Positions 18,689 through 26,811 of a DNA stretch of 64,000 nucleotides are shown here, in pieces. The stretch is from Desulfamplus sp. (GTDB lineage Bacteria; Desulfobacterota; Desulfobacteria; Desulfobacterales; Desulfobacteraceae). The notes under the pieces are model-generated. The model was not told where the DNA came from. It saw nothing but the letters and a program-made list of their open reading frames with translations, and did no database searches. Location: positions 29,812 to 93,811 of the forward strand of contig JADGBE010000005.1 of the NCBI GenBank assembly GCA_015231615.1, given 5' to 3'. Positions within the stretch are counted from its first letter, which is position 1; every line of letters begins with the position of its first letter. The position numbers and the translations under genes were made by a program.

Positions 18689-19795
18689 ATGACCGAAAAC
18701 CGAATTTTTAACTTTAACGCAGGACCTTCAGCGTTACCCCTTACGGTTCTTAAAGAGATACAAGCCTCTTTCTTGAATTTTAAAGGTTCTGGAATGTCAA
18801 TCACAGAAATTAGCCACCGTTCAGGGGCGTTTGATGATGTGATTAACGACACTGTTGCAAGAACCAGACGTCTTTTCAATATTGACGAAAAATATCATGT
18901 TCTGTTTGTTCAAGGTGGTGCAAGCCTTCAATTTGCCATGATTCCTATGAATTTCTTAGGAAAAGATGCAACAGCAGACTATGTAAACACAGGAACATGG
19001 TCAACAAAGGCGATCAAAGAGGCAAAACTTCTTGAAAAAAAGATCAACGTTGTTGCTTCATCAGAGGATAAAAATTTCTCTTATATTCCTCAAAATCTTG
19101 AGTTTAATAAAGATGCCAAATATGTTCACATCACCTCAAACAACACCATAAAAGGGACCCAGTGGCATAAATTTCCAGACACAAACGGAGTGCCAATAGT
19201 ATCTGATATGTCTTCAGATATTTTCAGCAGACCGCTTGAGATGGACAAATTTGGAATGATTTACGCTGGTGCCCAAAAAAATATGGGACCCGCTGGTGTG
19301 TGCATGGTTATTTTGCGTGATGATATGCTAAAATTATCTGAAGATCTTTTGCAAAGTGAAACAAAAACATTGCCAAATATGCTTCGTTACAACACATATT
19401 CATCACAAAATTCAATGTACAACACTCCAAACTGCTTTGCTATTTATACTATTCAGCTCGTGCTTAAATGGATAGAGGAAGAGATTGGCGGGCTTGCAAA
19501 GATGGAGTCTCATAATCAGGAAAAGGGAAAGATGCTCTATGACTTTATTGATAACAGCAACTTTTACCGGGCAACTGCTGAACAAGGTAGTCGTTCATTG
19601 ATGAACGTAACCTTCCGTCTGCCAAGCGAAGAGCTTGAAAAAGAGTTTATCTCTCAAGCAACTAAAAACGGTCTTGGTGGTCTTAAAGGTCATCGCTCTG
19701 TTGGAGGATGCCGTGCATCTACCTATAATGCTACAACAATGGAAGGAATCGCGGCATTAATTAACTTTATGAAATCTTTTGCAACTGGAAAGTAA
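18689..19795 (+). CDS. serC: Phosphoserine aminotransferase
   Basis: PLP enzyme converting 3-phosphohydroxypyruvate and glutamate to phosphoserine, second step of serine synthesis. The 368-residue product starts RIFNFNAGPSALPLTVLKE, has FVQGGASLQFAMIPMN, the PLP-lysine region IYAGAQKNMGPAGVC, and GLGGLKGHRSVGGCRAS near the end, all SerC signatures. AAGGAG lies at 18674-18679, an ideal distance. The serA gene follows 107 nt downstream, so the first two enzymes of the pathway are together; serB is not in the window. Confidence 0.97.
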   Translation: MTENRIFNFNAGPSALPLTVLKEIQASFLNFKGSGMSITEISHRSGAFDDVINDTVARTRRLFNIDEKYHVLFVQGGASLQFAMIPMNFLGKDATADYVNTGTWSTKAIKEAKLLEKKINVVASSEDKNFSYIPQNLEFNKDAKYVHITSNNTIKGTQWHKFPDTNGVPIVSDMSSDIFSRPLEMDKFGMIYAGAQKNMGPAGVCMVILRDDMLKLSEDLLQSETKTLPNMLRYNTYSSQNSMYNTPNCFAIYTIQLVLKWIEEEIGGLAKMESHNQEKGKMLYDFIDNSNFYRATAEQGSRSLMNVTFRLPSEELEKEFISQATKNGLGGLKGHRSVGGCRASTYNATTMEGIAALINFMKSFATGK

Positions 19796-19799
19796 ATTT

Positions 19800-19850
19800 A
19801 GTAGGAGCAACGATCTGAAAAGTAGGGAACAACGATCGTTGTTCCCTACT
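19800..19850. repeat. Perfect 30-bp palindrome between serC and serA
   Basis: Arms AGTAGGGAACAACGA and TCGTTGTTCCCTACT (19821-19850) form a loopless palindrome, preceded at about 19800 by a partial copy AGTAGGAGCAACGATC. A U-poor AATTTTTAAT follows. Its GTAGGG...CCCTAC ends resemble dispersed genomic repeats. It could act as a partial terminator between serC and serA. Confidence 0.8.
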
Positions 19851-19902
19851 AATTTTTAATATTCTGCAATTTTAAAAAAATAGAAATTAGGAGAAGTTTG
19901 TA

Positions 19903-21483
19903 ATGAAAGTCCTTGTAAGTGATAAAATGGGTGAAGAGGGTCTTGAGATATTTAGAAAAGCTGAAGGAATAGAGCTTGATGTAAAGACAGGGCTAAAACC
20001 TGAAGAGTTAAAAGAGATTATTGGTCAATATCATGGTCTTGCAATTAGAAGTGCCACAAAGGTTACTAAAGAGATAATAGACGCTGCTACAAATCTTAAA
20101 GTTGTTGGGCGTGCTGGTATTGGTCTTGACAATGTTGATATTCCAGCAGCTACCCAAAAGGGTATTGCAGTTATGAATACACCCGGGGGCAACACAGTAA
20201 CAACAGCAGAACATGCAATTGCCATGATGATGGCTTTAACTAGAAATATTCCAAAAGCAACTGCTACCATGAAACAAGGGCTTTGGGAGAAAAAGAGCCT
20301 TCAGGGACGCGAGCTTTTTAATAAGACTCTTGGCTTAATTGGTTTTGGAAATATAGGATCAATTGTTGCAAACCGTGCCCAAGGGCTTAAGATGCAGGTT
20401 ATTATTGCAGACCCTAATGTTACTCCCGAGCATATTAGAAAAGCAGGTTTTGAGAGCGTCTCTCTTGAAGAGCTTTACCGTCGTGCCGATTATATCACCA
20501 TTCATGTTCCAAAATTGGAAAGCACAACAAATCTTTTGAATAAAAAGACCTTTGAGATGATGAAAAAAGGGGTCATGATCATCAACTGTGCAAGAGGCGG
20601 AATAATCAATGAAGATGATCTACATGATGCAATTGTCTCTGGAAAAGTTGCTGGGGCTGCACTTGATGTATTTGCAAAAGAGCCACCCGGAGATATTCCA
20701 CTTTTAAAACTTGATCAGGTAATTTCAACTCCTCATTTAGGGGCATCAACAGAAGAGGCTCAGACCAACGTTGCAGTTGCTGTAGCCAACCAGATAGTTG
20801 CCTACCTTACTCAAAACACTGTTATTAATGCGGTCAATGTTCCTTCAGTAACTGGTGAACTTTTGAAAAAACTTCAGCCATACCTCTATCTTGGCGAAAG
20901 AATCGGCAAGATGCACACTTTTATGTCTGATGGTCCTATAAAAGAGATAAACATTGAATATGCTGGCAATTTTCTTGATTTAGATATGAAACCGGTAACT
21001 CTTGCGGCAGTGCGTGGAATTCTTACCCCTATTGCCAATTATGAGGTCAATTCAGTCAATGCAATGAGTTTAGCAAAGAGTATGGGAATTAAAATCTCCG
21101 AGACTGCAAGTGAAGAGAGTACCCATTACATCAATCTTATCAGGATTACAGTTGTCTATGAGAATAAAACCAACCTCATCTCTGGCACTATCTTTGGAAA
21201 GGACGATGCAAGAATTGTCAGAATCAACAAATTTAGACTTGAGGTCGTTCCAGACGGGTATCTATCTCTTATTCACAATAAAGATGTTCCCGGGGCAATC
21301 GGAAGTATTGGAACATGCCTTGGAAATCACGGTATAAATATAGGAAAGATGACCGTAGGTAGAGAGGACGATGGAGATAGAAATATCATTTTCATTAAAA
21401 CTGACACACCAGTATCTGAGGCTGTCTCTGAAGAGATAAAAAGTCTTGATAAGGTTCACTCTATTATCAATTTTGCATTGTAA
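19903..21483 (+). CDS. serA: D-3-phosphoglycerate dehydrogenase
   Basis: NAD-dependent first enzyme of serine synthesis, oxidising 3-phosphoglycerate. The 526 residues match the long form: substrate-binding domain with VVGRAGIGLDNVDI, Rossmann domain with LGLIGFGNIGSIVANRA, RGGIINEDDL and the catalytic His in STPHLGAS. An intervening domain (about 315-450) and a C-terminal ACT domain (about 453-526, IHNKDVPGAIGSIGTCL) follow; the ACT domain suggests serine feedback. TAGGAGAAG precedes the ATG. It follows serC in the same direction. Confidence 0.97.
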   Translation: MKVLVSDKMGEEGLEIFRKAEGIELDVKTGLKPEELKEIIGQYHGLAIRSATKVTKEIIDAATNLKVVGRAGIGLDNVDIPAATQKGIAVMNTPGGNTVTTAEHAIAMMMALTRNIPKATATMKQGLWEKKSLQGRELFNKTLGLIGFGNIGSIVANRAQGLKMQVIIADPNVTPEHIRKAGFESVSLEELYRRADYITIHVPKLESTTNLLNKKTFEMMKKGVMIINCARGGIINEDDLHDAIVSGKVAGAALDVFAKEPPGDIPLLKLDQVISTPHLGASTEEAQTNVAVAVANQIVAYLTQNTVINAVNVPSVTGELLKKLQPYLYLGERIGKMHTFMSDGPIKEINIEYAGNFLDLDMKPVTLAAVRGILTPIANYEVNSVNAMSLAKSMGIKISETASEESTHYINLIRITVVYENKTNLISGTIFGKDDARIVRINKFRLEVVPDGYLSLIHNKDVPGAIGSIGTCLGNHGINIGKMTVGREDDGDRNIIFIKTDTPVSEAVSEEIKSLDKVHSIINFAL

Positions 21484-21552
21484 TCTATTGTTTTTTAACG
21501 AGTAAACTTAGAATTTGCTTTAGCCAATATCGACGATAGATTTAAAATTTTA

Positions 21553-21585
21553 AGATTTGACAACTTATTAAAAGTTGTCAAATCT
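21553..21585. repeat. 33-bp perfect palindrome, copy 2
   Basis: Same arms as the copy at 16192 (AGATTTGACAACTT...AAGTTGTCAAATCT) around ATTAA. It lies between the convergent 3' ends of serA and the thioesterase gene, where a bidirectional terminator would be expected. Confidence 0.9.
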
Positions 21586-21602
21586 CATACTATCTATCTA
21601 AT

Positions 21603-22139
21603 TCAACTCATATCTAAATTTATGCAAGCGTTTGGATCTAACTTGCAGCTTGTCTCAAATTTTTTAATAACCATTCTTAGCTCTTTTCTTTTCAAAGCCT
21701 GCTTGTTTCTTCTTTTTTCCTCATCTGTTTCCAAAATAAGCTCTGGCACCTCAAGAGGTTTTCCAGTTGTTTTATCTACAGCAACAAAGGTCAGATACGC
21801 AGATGCAACATGCCTTAATGTGCCTTTAAGCAAATCTTCAGCGTCAACCCTTACACCAATCTCCATAGATGTTCTACCAGCCATATTGATTGATGCCTTT
21901 ATTGTTATCATCTCACCAATAAAAATCATGTTGTGAAAATCAATTCTATCAATTGATGCAGTAACAGCAAGGTTGCCAGCATGTTTTATTGCAACCACAC
22001 CAGCAGCATTATCAATCTCTTTCATAACAGAGCCACCGTGAACAATACCGCCCGGATTTGCATCAGATGGCTGCATAACTCTTGCGAGGGTTACCATAGT
22101 ATCTTTAGCACGTTTAGGTTGTAATTTATCCTTATCCAT
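21603..22139 (-). CDS. Acyl-CoA thioesterase, hotdog fold (YciA/ACOT-like)
   Basis: Probably hydrolyses acyl-CoA. The single hotdog domain contains MQPSDANPGGIVHGGSVMKEIDNAAGVVA with the catalytic-type GG.VHGG loop, then ASIDRIDFHNMIFIGEMI and ASAYLTFVAVD, typical of the YciA/BACH group. The 178 residues include a charged C-terminal tail of about 40 residues (EEKRRNKQALKRKELR) longer than in YciA, as in many longer acyl-CoA hydrolases. It stands alone on the minus strand, convergent with serA. Family sure, chain-length specificity unknown. Confidence 0.88.
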   Translation of the reverse strand: MDKDKLQPKRAKDTMVTLARVMQPSDANPGGIVHGGSVMKEIDNAAGVVAIKHAGNLAVTASIDRIDFHNMIFIGEMITIKASINMAGRTSMEIGVRVDAEDLLKGTLRHVASAYLTFVAVDKTTGKPLEVPELILETDEEKRRNKQALKRKELRMVIKKFETSCKLDPNACINLDMS

Positions 22140-22224
22140 TATCTATTTTTCCTGATACCTTTATGAATCAATGAGGTTAGACATGGCAAGAGATACAGAA
22201 AACTGAACTCCTGCCGGAAAATTT

Positions 22225-22938
22225 TTAATCTTTGAAAACCAGCTTACCCCCAAGATGACCAGCAATACCTGCTGAAGCCAGCATGATCAGATTAAGCAGG
22301 ATAAATAACCATGACAGGCAAGAAGATAGCACCTGAGGATCAATTATATACCAGACCACATTAAAGATGCAGATAACTGCTGTTACAGCAGCGGCTATGA
22401 TTTTAATCACAAACAGCGAAGTCATAGCCTTGTTGTATTTTTTTATCCATTCAACATATCCTGCAAACAGAACAAACGGCAAGACAAGCAAGACAAAAAA
22501 CATGTTGAAAAAACCAGCGGTTGAAAGCAGGTGTGAAATGTAGTCGGTTGAGCAAGTGTTTAGAATGCAGGTGTTTGAAACACCAATTGTTGAAAAGGCT
22601 GGTTGAAATATAAAAGCCAATATAAACAGAGTAACAGCTACAGGCAGCACACCATTTGGAAAATGGACAGAAATAGGATGTGCGTGGTGTTTGACAATCA
22701 ATCTCTGTAGTGCCTTATAAAGTTTAATAACTCTGGGTTGGTTTGCCTCTATTATTGCCTTCCTCTCTTCAATTTGCCGTTCAAGCTCCTTGATTTTCAA
22801 GGCATCTTTTGATTTTTCATCAAGTTCCGGTTCAAGCAGAATAAACTTTGATGCCGGAGCTTTACATATTGGGCAACGTTCTGGTGGATTCTCTCCTTCG
22901 TGAATGTATCTGCAAATTATGCATTTCCATTTTTTCAT
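22225..22938 (-). CDS. Rubredoxin-like domain fused to DUF2231-type membrane domain
   Basis: A 237-residue fusion. Residues 1-35 form a rubredoxin-like or rubrerythrin-tail iron site, with C5xxC8 (KCIICRYIHEG) and CPIC at about C22 and C25. A coiled segment (about 45-80) leads to a four-helix membrane domain with the DUF2231 motif HPISVHFPNGVLP. Hydrophobic helices are at about 102-120, 140-162, 172-195 and 205-230. An electron-transfer role at the inner membrane is inferred; His residues of the HP..VHFP motif may bind a cofactor. It is on the minus strand, 139 nt downstream of citrate synthase. Confidence 0.8.
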   Translation of the reverse strand: MKKWKCIICRYIHEGENPPERCPICKAPASKFILLEPELDEKSKDALKIKELERQIEERKAIIEANQPRVIKLYKALQRLIVKHHAHPISVHFPNGVLPVAVTLFILAFIFQPAFSTIGVSNTCILNTCSTDYISHLLSTAGFFNMFFVLLVLPFVLFAGYVEWIKKYNKAMTSLFVIKIIAAAVTAVICIFNVVWYIIDPQVLSSCLSWLFILLNLIMLASAGIAGHLGGKLVFKD

Positions 22939-23077
22939 CTGTTACTAATCTCTCCTTAAATTAATATGAAAATTGATGTGAAAATTTAACTATACCCAGC
23001 AAGTGATAAATCGAGTTTTTGATCTATTACCAGTATTACCAGATACTATAAACTATTATTAACTAAATTTTAGCGTG

Positions 23078-24259
23078 TTAGCGTGCATCAATATCAACAA
23101 AACTACACTCATTTGGTCCGCAATAATCGCCAATATAAGATGCACCCGGACGATAAAGAGCAGGTTTGGGGGCAGCAAGTGCAAACTGTTCTTCAAGAAC
23201 ATGGGCAGCCCAACCGCTTACCCTTGAAACAGCAAAAATAGGGGTAAATAGATCAGTTGAGATTCCCATTGAGTAAAAAAGTGATGCACTGTAAAAATCA
23301 ACATTTACAAAAATATCCATATTTTTACGTACTTTAAAAACTTTTTTAGCTCTCTTTTCAACCTCAGTTGAAAGATCATACCAGAGCGTATTTCCAGCAA
23401 TTTCTCCAAGACGTTTAGACATAGGGGCAAGAATCAAAGCCCTTGGATCGTCAACCTGATAAACCGCATGTCCAAGCCCCATGATTAAGCCACCAGCATT
23501 TAAGGTGTTTTCTATATATTCATCAATTTTATCAACATGGCCAATTTTTTTGAGCATCTCCATAACTTGCACATTTGCACCGCCATGAAGCTCACCAGAA
23601 AGAGAGCCTATTGCAGCAGAGATTGAAGCATAAATGGTCGCCCTTGTTGATGCAACTTGCCTTGCTGTAAAGGTTGAAGCATTAAATGAATGTTCAGCAT
23701 GAAGAACAAGAGCTGTATCAAAAAAGTGGCCAGTCTCTTTATTTGGCTCTTCTGCTTTTAACATGTAGAGAAAATTTGCCCCATGATCTAAAGTTTCGTG
23801 CGGCATAACAGGCTCTTTGCCATTTCTTATTCTATCCCACGCAGCAATAATAACTGGAATACCAGCAATCAAGCTCAAAGCACTATCTCTAACATTATCA
23901 AGAGTTCTTGTTCTAACCTTTCCATCTAACTTAACAAGAATTGGAACTGATGCTTGAAGCATATCCATTGGTTCTGTGTCTGCTGGTATATTTTTAAGGA
24001 GATTAAAAATAGATTCGGGCAGTTTTCTCTTTTCTCTCAATTTTGCCTTTAGCTCTCTAAGTTCATTATCCTTTGGCAGCCTCTCATACAAAAGAAGAAA
24101 AACAATCTCTTCATAGCAGGTCTTTTCTGCCAAATCAGCAACTAAATAACCGCGATACAAGAGTTTTCCTAATTTACCGTTTACATCACTAATTTTTGTG
24201 CTTGCTACACTTGCACCTCTTAAACCAGTATCAAGTATTGGTGTGCATTCGTTTTGCAT
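23078..24259 (-). CDS. Citrate synthase family protein
   Basis: Condenses acetyl-CoA with oxaloacetate (or a related 2-oxoacid). Family motifs are GKLLYRGYLVADLAE, LHAEHSFNASTFTARQVAST, IGSLSGELHGGANVQVM, the catalytic GLGHAVYQVDDPRA and the C-terminal RPGASYIGDYCG. The frame extends upstream to 24304 through a TTG and two ATGs, but relatives begin with a short segment before CTPILDTGLRG. I therefore chose the ATG at 24259 (393 residues), with GGAG 12 nt upstream. The FTR-like gene lies just upstream, so translation may be coupled. Citrate versus 2-methylcitrate activity cannot be told from sequence alone. Confidence 0.9.
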   Translation of the reverse strand: MQNECTPILDTGLRGASVASTKISDVNGKLGKLLYRGYLVADLAEKTCYEEIVFLLLYERLPKDNELRELKAKLREKRKLPESIFNLLKNIPADTEPMDMLQASVPILVKLDGKVRTRTLDNVRDSALSLIAGIPVIIAAWDRIRNGKEPVMPHETLDHGANFLYMLKAEEPNKETGHFFDTALVLHAEHSFNASTFTARQVASTRATIYASISAAIGSLSGELHGGANVQVMEMLKKIGHVDKIDEYIENTLNAGGLIMGLGHAVYQVDDPRALILAPMSKRLGEIAGNTLWYDLSTEVEKRAKKVFKVRKNMDIFVNVDFYSASLFYSMGISTDLFTPIFAVSRVSGWAAHVLEEQFALAAPKPALYRPGASYIGDYCGPNECSFVDIDAR

Positions 24260-24307
24260 AAATAATAAAATCTCCATATAAAAAAATTTAGCTGTCATAT
24301 ACAAAAT

Positions 24308-24637
24308 TTAAAAGACCTTTTCTGGAGGTCGTCTTTCAGGAACATATTGAGCTTCAACCTTGCCATTATTCAAATCTGCTGAAACATAGAGTCCGCAAAA
24401 ACATGAGCCATACTCTTTTGCATCTGCCTCTCTATATTCACACGGGCAAATAATATCTCTATCTGCTTCTCTATCCCCACCAGCAAGACGACAAGGGCAA
24501 GCCATATAACCATATGTTTCTCTATTTTTCATAAGAGAATCAAGAAGTTCATGGACAAGATCAATATCTTTATTAAAAAAATATCCCTTAGGCTCCTGAC
24601 TTCTCTTCAAATTTTCATACAATGTTTTAATATCCAT
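24308..24637 (-). CDS. Ferredoxin:thioredoxin reductase catalytic-subunit-like protein
   Basis: Small iron-sulfur protein of 109 residues with the FTR catalytic pattern: YMACPCRLAGG, then IICPCEYREAD and SCFCGLYVS, giving six cysteines that bind a 4Fe-4S cluster and form the redox disulfide. In anaerobes such proteins pass electrons from ferredoxin to thioredoxins or glutaredoxins. A glutaredoxin-like gene lies 64 nt upstream in the same direction, a likely partner, and citrate synthase follows downstream. Confidence 0.88.
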   Translation of the reverse strand: MDIKTLYENLKRSQEPKGYFFNKDIDLVHELLDSLMKNRETYGYMACPCRLAGGDREADRDIICPCEYREADAKEYGSCFCGLYVSADLNNGKVEAQYVPERRPPEKVF

Positions 24638-24701
24638 GATTTATATTCCTTATAATTAGGTGTTGCCCTAATTATTTATAATAACAATTTTGATGAAATT
24701 C

Positions 24702-24956
24702 CTAAATACCTAATGCTTCTCTTATTTGCTCTTCTTGAAAACCTACTATAACTTTATCGTTGATAACAATAGTAGGAAACGAGCATCTTGGGTTGAGCTT
24801 CTTAATATCTGATATGGTGTTTTGTCTCTCGTCACCTGTTAAGCAGTCAACTTCAACACATTTGAAGTCAATTTGGCATTCTGTTAAAAATCTTTTTGCA
24901 GCTTTGCAATGGCTGCATGTGCTGAGTGCATAGAGTAATGTTGCATTTTCGCTCAT
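24702..24956 (-). CDS. Glutaredoxin-like protein
   Basis: Thioredoxin-fold redox protein of 84 residues with the active site STCSHCKAAKRFL (CxxC at about residues 14-17) and the cis-proline segment CSFPTIVINDKVIVGFQEEQI. Length fits NrdH/Grx-type glutaredoxins. It lies directly upstream of the FTR-like gene, suggesting a ferredoxin-driven dithiol relay. AAGGAA precedes the ATG. Confidence 0.9.
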   Translation of the reverse strand: MSENATLLYALSTCSHCKAAKRFLTECQIDFKCVEVDCLTGDERQNTISDIKKLNPRCSFPTIVINDKVIVGFQEEQIREALGI

Positions 24957-25256
24957 GGTTTATTCCTTCCTTAAATTTTAATTTGTTTGGTTATTAAATG
25001 TGACAGTCTTTTATATATTATTAATTTTTTCCAACCCTGATATAAATCTCAGGGATAGAGAATTATCATAAAACCTTTTTCAACATTAGAATTATTCATT
25101 AAAACTTATTTAAAAAGTTAAAAATAGAATAACTTAATTTCCAATCTTTTCAAACCAAATTTTACTTGCAAAATACAATAAGATGCACTACCTCTCCACT
25201 GCCTTTTAATAGCATAACCAAATAATCTAAAATAAAAATAATAAGGAGATAAGATA
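24957..25256. other. Divergent promoter region, glutaredoxin and gdhA
   Basis: About 300 nt of AT-rich DNA between divergent genes. An inverted repeat CCCTGA...TCAGGG lies at 25035-25053, and AAGGAG at 25242-25247 serves gdhA. No gene is convincing. Confidence 0.5.
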
Positions 25257-26624
25257 ATGAGTGGCATATATAATACTAAAGAAGTTTTCGATAAAGTCAT
25301 AAGTAGAGATTCTGGTGAAAAAGAGTTTTTACAGGCAGTGCATGAGGTTTTTGAGTCCGTGAAAGTTGTTATGGATAGAAATCCTGAATATGGGAAAGCA
25401 AAAATTTTAGAGAGAATTGTTGAGCCAGAACGAGTAATTATATTCAGAGTGCCATGGACAGATGATAGAGGAGAGATTCACGTAAATCGAGGATTTAGAA
25501 TCCAGATGAATAGTGCAATAGGTCCTTACAAAGGAGGTTTAAGATTTCACCCTTCTGTCAACCTTTCAATTTTAAAATTTCTTGCGTTTGAACAGGTATT
25601 TAAAAATGCCCTTACAACATTGCCTATGGGTGGTGGTAAGGGTGGCTCAGATTTTGATCCAAAAGGAAAATCTGACGCAGAGGTGATGAGATTTTGCCAA
25701 AGTTTTATGTTGGAACTTCAAAAATACATTGGTGCTGATACTGATGTCCCTGCTGGCGATATTGGCGTTGGAGGGCGCGAAATTGGCTATCTTTTTGGAA
25801 TGTATAAAAGAATCAGAACTGAATTTACAGGAGTCTTGACAGGTAAAAGTCTTAATTGGGGTGGAAGCCTTATTCGTCCTGAGGCAACTGGTTATGGCTC
25901 TGTCTATTTTGCCTCAGAAATGCTTGCAACACAGAATAAAACTCTTGAAGGAAAAATCTGTCTTGTATCTGGTTCTGGTAATGTCTCTCAATATACTGTT
26001 CAGAAAATCCTTGAGCTTGGTGGTAAAGTTGTAACTATGTCTGACTCTTCAGGGTATATTTACGATGAATCTGGCATAACAACAGATAAACTTAAATATG
26101 TTATGATGCTCAAGAATTTAAAACGTGGCAGAATAGGTGAGTATGCTGAGAAATATCCTAATGCCGTTTATACGCCTGTTGATCCATCAAAAGATTATAA
26201 CCCACTTTGGGATCACAAAGCAGATTGTGCATTTCCATCAGCAACACAAAACGAAATTAACGGTAAAGATGCTCAAAATCTCCTTAATAATGGCGTATAT
26301 CTTGTGTCAGAAGGGGCAAATATGCCAACAACCCCAGATGGGGTCAATCTTTTTATTGATAAAAAAGTCCTTTATGGACCAGGTAAGGCTGCCAATGCGG
26401 GCGGTGTTTCAGTTTCTGGTCTTGAGATGACACAAAATAGCATGAGGCTTAGGTGGTCAAGAGAGGAGGTTGACACCAAATTAAAACAGATTATGAAGAG
26501 TATCCATAAATCGTGTGTTGATGCTTCACAAGAATATGGAACTCCTGGTAATTATGTAAATGGTGCTAATATTGCTGGATTTGTCAAAGTTGCGAATGCA
26601 ATGTTGGATCAAGGATTGGTGTAA
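25257..26624 (+). CDS. gdhA: Glutamate dehydrogenase, hexameric NADP type
   Basis: Reversibly aminates 2-oxoglutarate with ammonium. The 455 residues (family about 450) show EPERVIIFRVPWTDDRGEIHVNRGFR, the substrate loop SAIGPYKGGLRFHPSV and the catalytic Lys region LPMGGGKGGSDFDPKGKSD. The nucleotide-binding glycines are in VSGSGNVSQYT and LVSEGANMPTTPDGV lies further on. The sequence matches the GdhA class used for ammonium assimilation. AAGGAG lies 9 nt upstream. A second, unrelated large NAD-type enzyme is at 48390-51674. Confidence 0.96.
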   Translation: MSGIYNTKEVFDKVISRDSGEKEFLQAVHEVFESVKVVMDRNPEYGKAKILERIVEPERVIIFRVPWTDDRGEIHVNRGFRIQMNSAIGPYKGGLRFHPSVNLSILKFLAFEQVFKNALTTLPMGGGKGGSDFDPKGKSDAEVMRFCQSFMLELQKYIGADTDVPAGDIGVGGREIGYLFGMYKRIRTEFTGVLTGKSLNWGGSLIRPEATGYGSVYFASEMLATQNKTLEGKICLVSGSGNVSQYTVQKILELGGKVVTMSDSSGYIYDESGITTDKLKYVMMLKNLKRGRIGEYAEKYPNAVYTPVDPSKDYNPLWDHKADCAFPSATQNEINGKDAQNLLNNGVYLVSEGANMPTTPDGVNLFIDKKVLYGPGKAANAGGVSVSGLEMTQNSMRLRWSREEVDTKLKQIMKSIHKSCVDASQEYGTPGNYVNGANIAGFVKVANAMLDQGLV

Positions 26625-26748
26625 TCTACTTATTGCGGCTTTTAATGATACAATGTAAAAAAGTTACTATAGCCTCCTAAATGATTTGTGGAAATATAAA
26701 TAAGGAATGGTAATAAAATAACACCATAAATTTTTCCAAATTTATTAG

Positions 26749-26768
26749 AGACGCACGGCTGTGCGTCT
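26749..26768. repeat. Short hairpin AGACGCAC-ggct-GTGCGTCT
   Basis: An 8-bp perfect stem with a 4-nt loop between gdhA and the next gene, in the context TTAGAGACGCACGG. Sequences of this sort are common dispersed repeats in bacterial genomes. It is followed by ATACCGTTT, not a T tract, so it is a weak terminator candidate. Confidence 0.6.
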
Positions 26769-26811
26769 ATACCGTTTAGGTAAAACTCAATTATCACCTT
26801 GAATAGTATAT

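Noticed and set aside
25118..25300. A 60-residue minus-strand frame in the gdhA promoter region
   Set aside because: It overlaps the gdhA start and has no ribosome binding site or recognisable features.
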